From: Microcaldota archaeon
GTDB taxonomy: Archaea; Micrarchaeota; Micrarchaeia; Micrarchaeales; Micrarchaeaceae
DNA: 9,700 nt
Direction: 5' to 3'
Assembly: GCA_021834785.1 (NCBI GenBank)
Contig: JAKBRJ010000024.1
Span: forward strand, 1-9,700
A program made the position numbers and the translations under genes. Positions within the stretch are counted from its first letter, which is position 1; each line of letters opens with the position of its first letter. This document shows positions 6,184 through 9,700 of the stretch, piece by piece. Below the pieces are notes generated by a model. That model was given only the letters and a program-made list of their open reading frames with translations, was not told where the DNA came from and ran no database searches.

Positions 6184-7538
6184 ATGTTGGATATCTCTTC
6201 AAGCTGTACCTTGGATGATTTAGGCCCAAAGAATCCAATATCTATGATGACTATTATTATCAAGATAAATATTGCTACGAACGTAGCAAAGACTCCATGG
6301 CTTATCACATCTGCAACCATAAACAGCGGTACCGTTGCAGATGCCAGCGCATTTATGGATTGACCCAAACCGGTTGCGCTGCCCCTCAATTTTGTCGGGA
6401 ATATCTCCGCCTGATACTGGTGGAAGAAGTTGCTCATGTTCCAGAATGAAAACTGTATAAAGAACCCTAATATCAGCATCAGGTATAGGTTTGTAGTTAG
6501 TGCAAAGCCTATTCCTAATATCCCTGCGGCAAGTATGAAGAGCATAATTCCAACCTTTCGCTCCACCTTGTCGATTATCGGTATGTTAAACAGGCTGCCT
6601 ATGACGAAACCTGAAAACACCACCATCGAGAAGAGTATCGATGAGGTTATGGTGTATCCTCTGGCTACGAAAAGCAGCGGTATCAGCACGTTAAAGCTGA
6701 ATGCTGCGCCGCTTTGGGCATATTGGAATATCAATACCATTATTGTCCTTGCCCTTAGCTTCTTTGCGAACAGCGTTCCCCATCCCACCTTCCTAACTGG
6801 TACTGTAATGTGCTTTTTAACCGGAGGCAGCACTCTAATGTGGTTGTATCTCATGACGCTCTTTTCTATCATTGTGGTTGTTGCATCTGCTTCCTTAGTC
6901 CTTCCGACACCTTCAAGCCATCTTGGCGATTCTATGATTCGCCTCCTCAACACCCACATTATGAATGAGCCTATTGCAATTATTACTAATGTCAATCTCC
7001 AGCTTAAATCAAGATTGAATCCTGAAAGCGCAAACATTACAAATGCGCCAACAGGTGCGCCCAATACTGCCAAGGTGTAAACCTCAGCCAGCCTTGCGCC
7101 TCTAGAATTCTTAGGCATGACCTCGCTTACATAAGTGTCTGCTATGCCTAATTCAGGGCCTACTCCAAGGCCTATGAAGAATATGAATACTGATATTAGT
7201 ATGTAGCTGGGCATTAACGCTGCAAGTATGCCAGCTACTGCGACTATAAGGAGGTTCATGAAATATATGTATTTACGTCCGCGCATATCTGCCAATTTAC
7301 CTAATGTCAGCGTGCCTACGAACATTCCCGCAAAGAATACAGTAGGTATTATCAAAGTGCCTATAACACTGCTCAGCCCATATGCGTGTTCGACGAGCAA
7401 AGCAAGTTCTCCCTGTCCAAACAAGACAAACAAGCTGAAGAATTCGCCCCCAGCTATAAGGAGAAGAAACTTCAGATGGAACCTGCTGAAAGGCAATCTA
7501 TCTAACCTATCGCCAACACCTACGCTTTTCCCAGCCAC
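6180..7538 (-). CDS. MFS transporter, metabolite:H+ symporter type
   Basis: A 452-residue transporter of the major facilitator superfamily with about twelve hydrophobic segments. Seen: the loop 2-3 signature GKLADMRGRK at 80-89, an acidic TM4 entry (ELGIADTYVSEVMP, 129-142), ESPRWL at 203-208 after the sixth segment as in sugar and organic-acid porters, a ~55-residue central cytoplasmic loop, and AEIFPTKLRGSATG at 377-390, the second-half repeat of the family motif. These point to the sugar/metabolite:H+ symporter branch; the solute is unknown. The start is GTG at 7538: no internal ATG occurs for about 70 codons, and a TATA box lies 34 nt upstream. It is co-transcribed with and overlaps the hydrolase gene by four bases, and it diverges from the methylisocitrate lyase-like gene, so an organic acid or ester substrate is plausible (inference). 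Confidence 0.93.
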   Translation of the reverse strand: MAGKSVGVGDRLDRLPFSRFHLKFLLLIAGGEFFSLFVLFGQGELALLVEHAYGLSSVIGTLIIPTVFFAGMFVGTLTLGKLADMRGRKYIYFMNLLIVAVAGILAALMPSYILISVFIFFIGLGVGPELGIADTYVSEVMPKNSRGARLAEVYTLAVLGAPVGAFVMFALSGFNLDLSWRLTLVIIAIGSFIMWVLRRRIIESPRWLEGVGRTKEADATTTMIEKSVMRYNHIRVLPPVKKHITVPVRKVGWGTLFAKKLRARTIMVLIFQYAQSGAAFSFNVLIPLLFVARGYTITSSILFSMVVFSGFVIGSLFNIPIIDKVERKVGIMLFILAAGILGIGFALTTNLYLMLILGFFIQFSFWNMSNFFHQYQAEIFPTKLRGSATGLGQSINALASATVPLFMVADVISHGVFATFVAIFILIIIVIIDIGFFGPKSSKVQLEEISNI

Positions 7539-7560
7539 CTAATCACTTTTATTACTTCTC

Positions 7561-7576
7561 TAAAAAGCTTTTTAAA
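7561..7576 (-). promoter_or_regulatory. TATA box of the transporter-hydrolase operon inside a perfect palindrome
   Basis: TTTAAAAA (7576-7569 on the minus strand) is centred 34 nt from the GTG start. It overlaps a perfect 14-bp palindrome, TAAAAAGCTTTTTA (7561-7574), which could be an operator where a dimeric repressor would block TBP. The regulatory role is inferred. Confidence 0.4.
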
Positions 7577-7649
7577 TGTTTGGTAGGTTGCTTTAAATTT
7601 TTTAACGTTCAAGAAAACAAGCCAAATACTCCTACCCCTATAAAATCCC

Positions 7650-7657
7650 ATAAATAA
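7650..7657 (+). promoter_or_regulatory. TATA box of the methylisocitrate lyase-like gene
   Basis: ATAAATAA centred 36 nt before the ATG at 7689. A second candidate, CTATAAAAT (7639-7647), lies just upstream, so the exact box is uncertain. Confidence 0.4.
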
Positions 7658-7688
7658 CTTTGTTTGAAAGATTTAACGTGGCGATTGC

Positions 7689-8579
7689 ATGTCAATTTTG
7701 CGGGATAACATCAATATGGGCGCGAAGGAGTTGAGAAAGCAGCTCAATTCCAAAAAGATAATCATAGCTCCGGGCGTGTCCAATGGCCTGTCTGCCATAA
7801 TCGCAGAGCAGACGGGCTTCAAAACGCTTTATATGTCTGGATCAGGGGTTGCAGGCACTCGGGGCCTGCCTGACCTGTCTGTAATATCCATGGACGAAGT
7901 CGCATACGATGCAAAGAATATAATTGCAGTCTCAAGAAGTCCGCTTATAGTTGACGCAGATACTGGTTTCGGCGAGCCCCTGAATGTTATACGAACCGTC
8001 AGAACAATGGAAGGCTTGGGCGCAGCGGCTATACATATAGAAGACCAAGTCCTTCCAAAGAAATGCGGGCACCTCAACGGCAAGGCAATTGTAGACGCAG
8101 ATGCAATGCTGCAAAAGATAAGCAGCGCGGTAAAGGCCAGAAAATGCAAGGATTTTGTGATAATAGCCAGAACTGATGCAAGAGCTGTAGAAGGATTAGA
8201 TGCTGCAATAGGGCGGTCTAACCTATATGCCGATGCAGGCGCGGATGTCATCTTCACCGAAGCTTTGGAATCAGAGAGCGAATTTAAAGAATGCGCAAAA
8301 AAAATACATGCGCCGCTGTTAGCCAACATGACAGAATTTGGCAAGAGCCCGTTGCTGTCGGCAAAGGATCTGGAAAGCATCGGATACAAGATAGTGATAT
8401 TTCCGCTTACCGCTTTCCGCGGGTCAGCCTTGGCATCAAAGAAGATATATGGAGGGCTTGCAAGGTCTGGCACGCAGAAGGACATTATTGATGGCATTAT
8501 GACAAGGGAAGACTTTTACGGCACCATAGGCTACGATGAATACGAGAAAGAGGATGACGAAACATCAAGGCTTCTCTAA
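7689..8579 (+). CDS. prpB: 2-methylisocitrate lyase-like enzyme (isocitrate lyase/PEP mutase superfamily)
   Basis: A 296-residue TIM-barrel enzyme; PrpB cleaves 2-methylisocitrate to pyruvate and succinate in the methylcitrate cycle of propionate breakdown. Seen: substrate loop MSGSGVAGTRGLPD (49-62), Mg-binding DADTGFGEP (89-97), HIEDQ (116-120), the active-site loop KKCGH at 124-128 with catalytic Cys126, IIARTDARAVEGLDAA (158-173), and MTEFGKSPL (214-222). The C-terminal stretch GTQKDIIDGIMTRE is typical of PrpB. KKCGH argues for lyase rather than PEP mutase activity. Length is normal for PrpB and short for isocitrate lyase AceA. The start at 7689 fits the TATA box; the ATG at 7716 is less likely. 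No methylcitrate synthase or dehydratase is in the window, so the pathway is unproven. Related oxaloacetate hydrolase or dimethylmalate lyase activity is possible. Divergent from the transporter operon. Confidence 0.88.
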   Translation: MSILRDNINMGAKELRKQLNSKKIIIAPGVSNGLSAIIAEQTGFKTLYMSGSGVAGTRGLPDLSVISMDEVAYDAKNIIAVSRSPLIVDADTGFGEPLNVIRTVRTMEGLGAAAIHIEDQVLPKKCGHLNGKAIVDADAMLQKISSAVKARKCKDFVIIARTDARAVEGLDAAIGRSNLYADAGADVIFTEALESESEFKECAKKIHAPLLANMTEFGKSPLLSAKDLESIGYKIVIFPLTAFRGSALASKKIYGGLARSGTQKDIIDGIMTREDFYGTIGYDEYEKEDDETSRLL

Positions 8580-8741
8580 GTGCGTGGGCTTTCTGCTATG
8601 CACTCTGTAAATTCCTATCGTTCTGCCATATAAACCAGAAACAATCCCTTGTATTGTGTGCTTTACGCTTACCTCAAGGATTTCTTTGTTGACGGAAGCT
8701 AAAAAATTATGCCGTAAGCAGATGTCTAACAGAAGGGAAGC

Positions 8742-8750
8742 CATTAAAAG
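8742..8750 (+). promoter_or_regulatory. Possible TATA box of the CBS-domain gene
   Basis: CATTAAAAG, preceded by purine-rich AGGGAAG, is centred about 31 nt before the ATG at 8777 and would give a leader of about 5 nt. It is a weaker match than the other boxes. Confidence 0.3.
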
Positions 8751-8776
8751 CCAGGCATCCAATACTTATTGATATT

Positions 8777-9223
8777 ATGCAATTGCTGAAGCGTTCCATA
8801 AAAGTGCACGAGATCATGAGCAGGCCAGTTGTAACAGGACGCGAGAGCGACAGCGCATATGTGATTGCTGAGAAGATGAAGAGGCACAGCATAGGATCGG
8901 TAGTAATACTGAATGCCGGAAAGAAGCCTGCCGGTATAATAACAGAGCGCGACATAATCAGGAGAATGCTTGCAAAAAAGAGACGCAACGCAGATGTGGC
9001 TGCAAAGGACATAATGAGTTTTCCGCTTGTGAAAATCAGTGAGGATGCAACACTTGAGGAGGCTGCCGCGTTGATGGTAAGGAAAAAGGTCAAGAAGCTA
9101 TGTGTTATCGACAGGTCTGAAGGGATTGTAGGCATAATATCTGAGAGCGACATAATAAGGAATGCAAACTATATAATTGACACGCTTAAAGAACTGCTTT
9201 CGGCTGGTTATCAAGGAAGCTGA
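8777..9223 (+). CDS. Two-CBS-domain protein
   Basis: A 148-residue protein made only of a CBS pair. Seen: the first CBS domain at about 9-67 (VHEIMSRPVVTG to GIITERDIIRR), the second at about 76-131 (AKDIMSFPLVKISEDATLEEAA to GIISESDIIRN). The T/S-x-x-D ribose-binding motifs TERD (56-59) and SESD (122-125) are intact, so adenine-nucleotide or S-adenosylmethionine-type ligand binding is plausible. Known: stand-alone CBS pairs are very common in archaea, form dimers and act as energy or redox sensors for partner enzymes or channels. No partner domain is fused and no neighbour is clearly its target. Its start is the first ATG after a possible TATA box. It appears monocistronic, with 197 nt before it and 146 nt after it. 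Specific partner unknown. Confidence 0.92.
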   Translation: MQLLKRSIKVHEIMSRPVVTGRESDSAYVIAEKMKRHSIGSVVILNAGKKPAGIITERDIIRRMLAKKRRNADVAAKDIMSFPLVKISEDATLEEAAALMVRKKVKKLCVIDRSEGIVGIISESDIIRNANYIIDTLKELLSAGYQGS

Positions 9224-9275
9224 CGTTTTCTCCGAATAAAGCTTTCGACAGCGCATTCTGCGAAAAGGCTAATCC

Positions 9276-9307
9276 ATAAATTTGCCCCAAGGTAACCTGG
9301 GATTTAT
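9276..9307. repeat. Imperfect inverted repeat between the CBS gene and the kinase-like gene
   Basis: ATAAAT (9276-9281) pairs with ATTTAT (9302-9307), and inside it CCC-a-AGG (9286-9292) pairs with CCTGGG (9296-9301) around a TAA loop; four unpaired bases sit on the left arm. It may end the CBS transcript or serve as an operator for the kinase-like gene. Neither is shown. Confidence 0.4.
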
Positions 9308-9340
9308 TTTTGGGACGCCAGAACATTTCGTATGGCAAGT

Positions 9341-9350
9341 GATAAATATC
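9341..9350 (+). promoter_or_regulatory. TATA box of the kinase-like gene
   Basis: GATAAATATC is centred about 25 nt before the ATG at 9370, so transcription would begin at or next to that codon, giving a leaderless mRNA. This favours 9370 over the in-frame ATG at 9355. Confidence 0.45.
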
Positions 9351-9369
9351 TTATATGAAAACTGCATTT

Positions 9370-9700
9370 ATGGCATTCACAGTTATAATAGATGGCAAGC
9401 CATGCGCCGGAAAGACTACAATATCAAAAGCCGTAGAAATAAAGCTATCCGATACCTATGGCATAAAAGCATTTGATGCAAAGGCGCACGTTCTTGAAAA
9501 CGGCTTTTTCTCAAGGCTCCTTAATAAGTTCGCAGACGTAGAGATAGACTCTTACAAAACCCTTGTGCATTCATCGGTTCGCCATGCGATAAGCTACGCT
9601 GCACTGGAAGAGAGTGCATGGAAGAACAATAAAAAATATGACGTGATGCTGCTTCAAAGGTCCCCATATGCATTCTCGTTCGCATTAGATGCAGTGAAAA
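9370..9700 (+). CDS. P-loop nucleoside/nucleotide kinase-like protein (3' end cut by window)
   Basis: The frame stays open from ATG at 9370 to the edge (110 codons). Seen: an N-terminal strand leading into a Walker A loop, DGKPCAGKTT (8-17), that binds ATP phosphates. This is followed by charged helices and a second strand, VMLLQRSPYAF near 92-102, at the position where thymidylate and deoxynucleoside kinases have a D-R-Y/S motif. Here the residue before Arg is Gln, so it is not a standard thymidylate kinase. Fold and small size suggest a (deoxy)nucleoside, nucleotide or related small-molecule kinase. The substrate-binding and lid regions lie outside the window. The in-frame ATG at 9355 would add five residues, but the TATA box position favours a leaderless start at 9370. 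P-loop kinase is firm; substrate is unknown. Confidence 0.8.
   Translation, partial: MAFTVIIDGKPCAGKTTISKAVEIKLSDTYGIKAFDAKAHVLENGFFSRLLNKFADVEIDSYKTLVHSSVRHAISYAALEESAWKNNKKYDVMLLQRSPYAFSFALDAVK

Noticed and set aside
7829..8497. 222-codon minus-strand ORF opposite the lyase-like gene
   Set aside because: Shadow of a gene with clear PrpB motifs; Ser/Ala/Ile-rich composition typical of antisense reading.
1..9700. CRISPR arrays, tRNA/rRNA genes, insertion sequences
   Set aside because: No regularly spaced repeats, no cloverleaf-like tRNA segments and no transposase motifs were seen on either strand.

Overview
The window looks archaeal. It carries a Pelota (Dom34) gene, and most transcription units start about 25-40 nt downstream of an A/T-rich TATA-like box with little or no 5' leader. 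The core genes use much AUA and AGA/AGG. A small-genome lineage such as a DPANN archaeon (for example Micrarchaeota) would fit, but that is inference.

Layout. Positions 1-2194 (minus strand) form an AT-rich operon reading leftward out of the window. A strong BRE/TATA box is followed by a 39-residue peptide gene absent from longer-ORF calls (2028-2147, ending MICLQCWPDD), then two different radical SAM/SPASM proteins (969-1994, and 1-962 cut by the window edge). This is the architecture of a ribosomally made, post-translationally modified peptide (RiPP) or peptide-derived cofactor system, and is the most interesting part of the window. Pelota (2333-3364, minus) and a DedA-glycosyltransferase operon (3478-5330, plus) diverge from a shared promoter region. 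A GTG-started MFS transporter and an alpha/beta hydrolase form a translationally coupled minus-strand pair (7538 down to 5308). The hydrolase converges with and overlaps the glycosyltransferase end. Divergent from the transporter is a 2-methylisocitrate lyase-like gene (7689-8579, plus). Then come a two-CBS-domain protein (8777-9223, plus) and the first 110 codons of a P-loop nucleoside/nucleotide kinase-like protein (9370 to the edge, plus).

How they may work together. The two radical SAM enzymes probably act on the small peptide's Cys/Trp/Asp-rich tail. DedA plus glycosyltransferase suggests polyprenyl-lipid recycling and surface glycan assembly. Transporter, hydrolase and lyase may form an import-and-breakdown module for an organic acid or ester. 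Pelota, the CBS protein and the kinase are housekeeping or regulatory. No tRNA, rRNA, CRISPR array or insertion sequence was seen, and no stretch over 300 bases lacks a gene.
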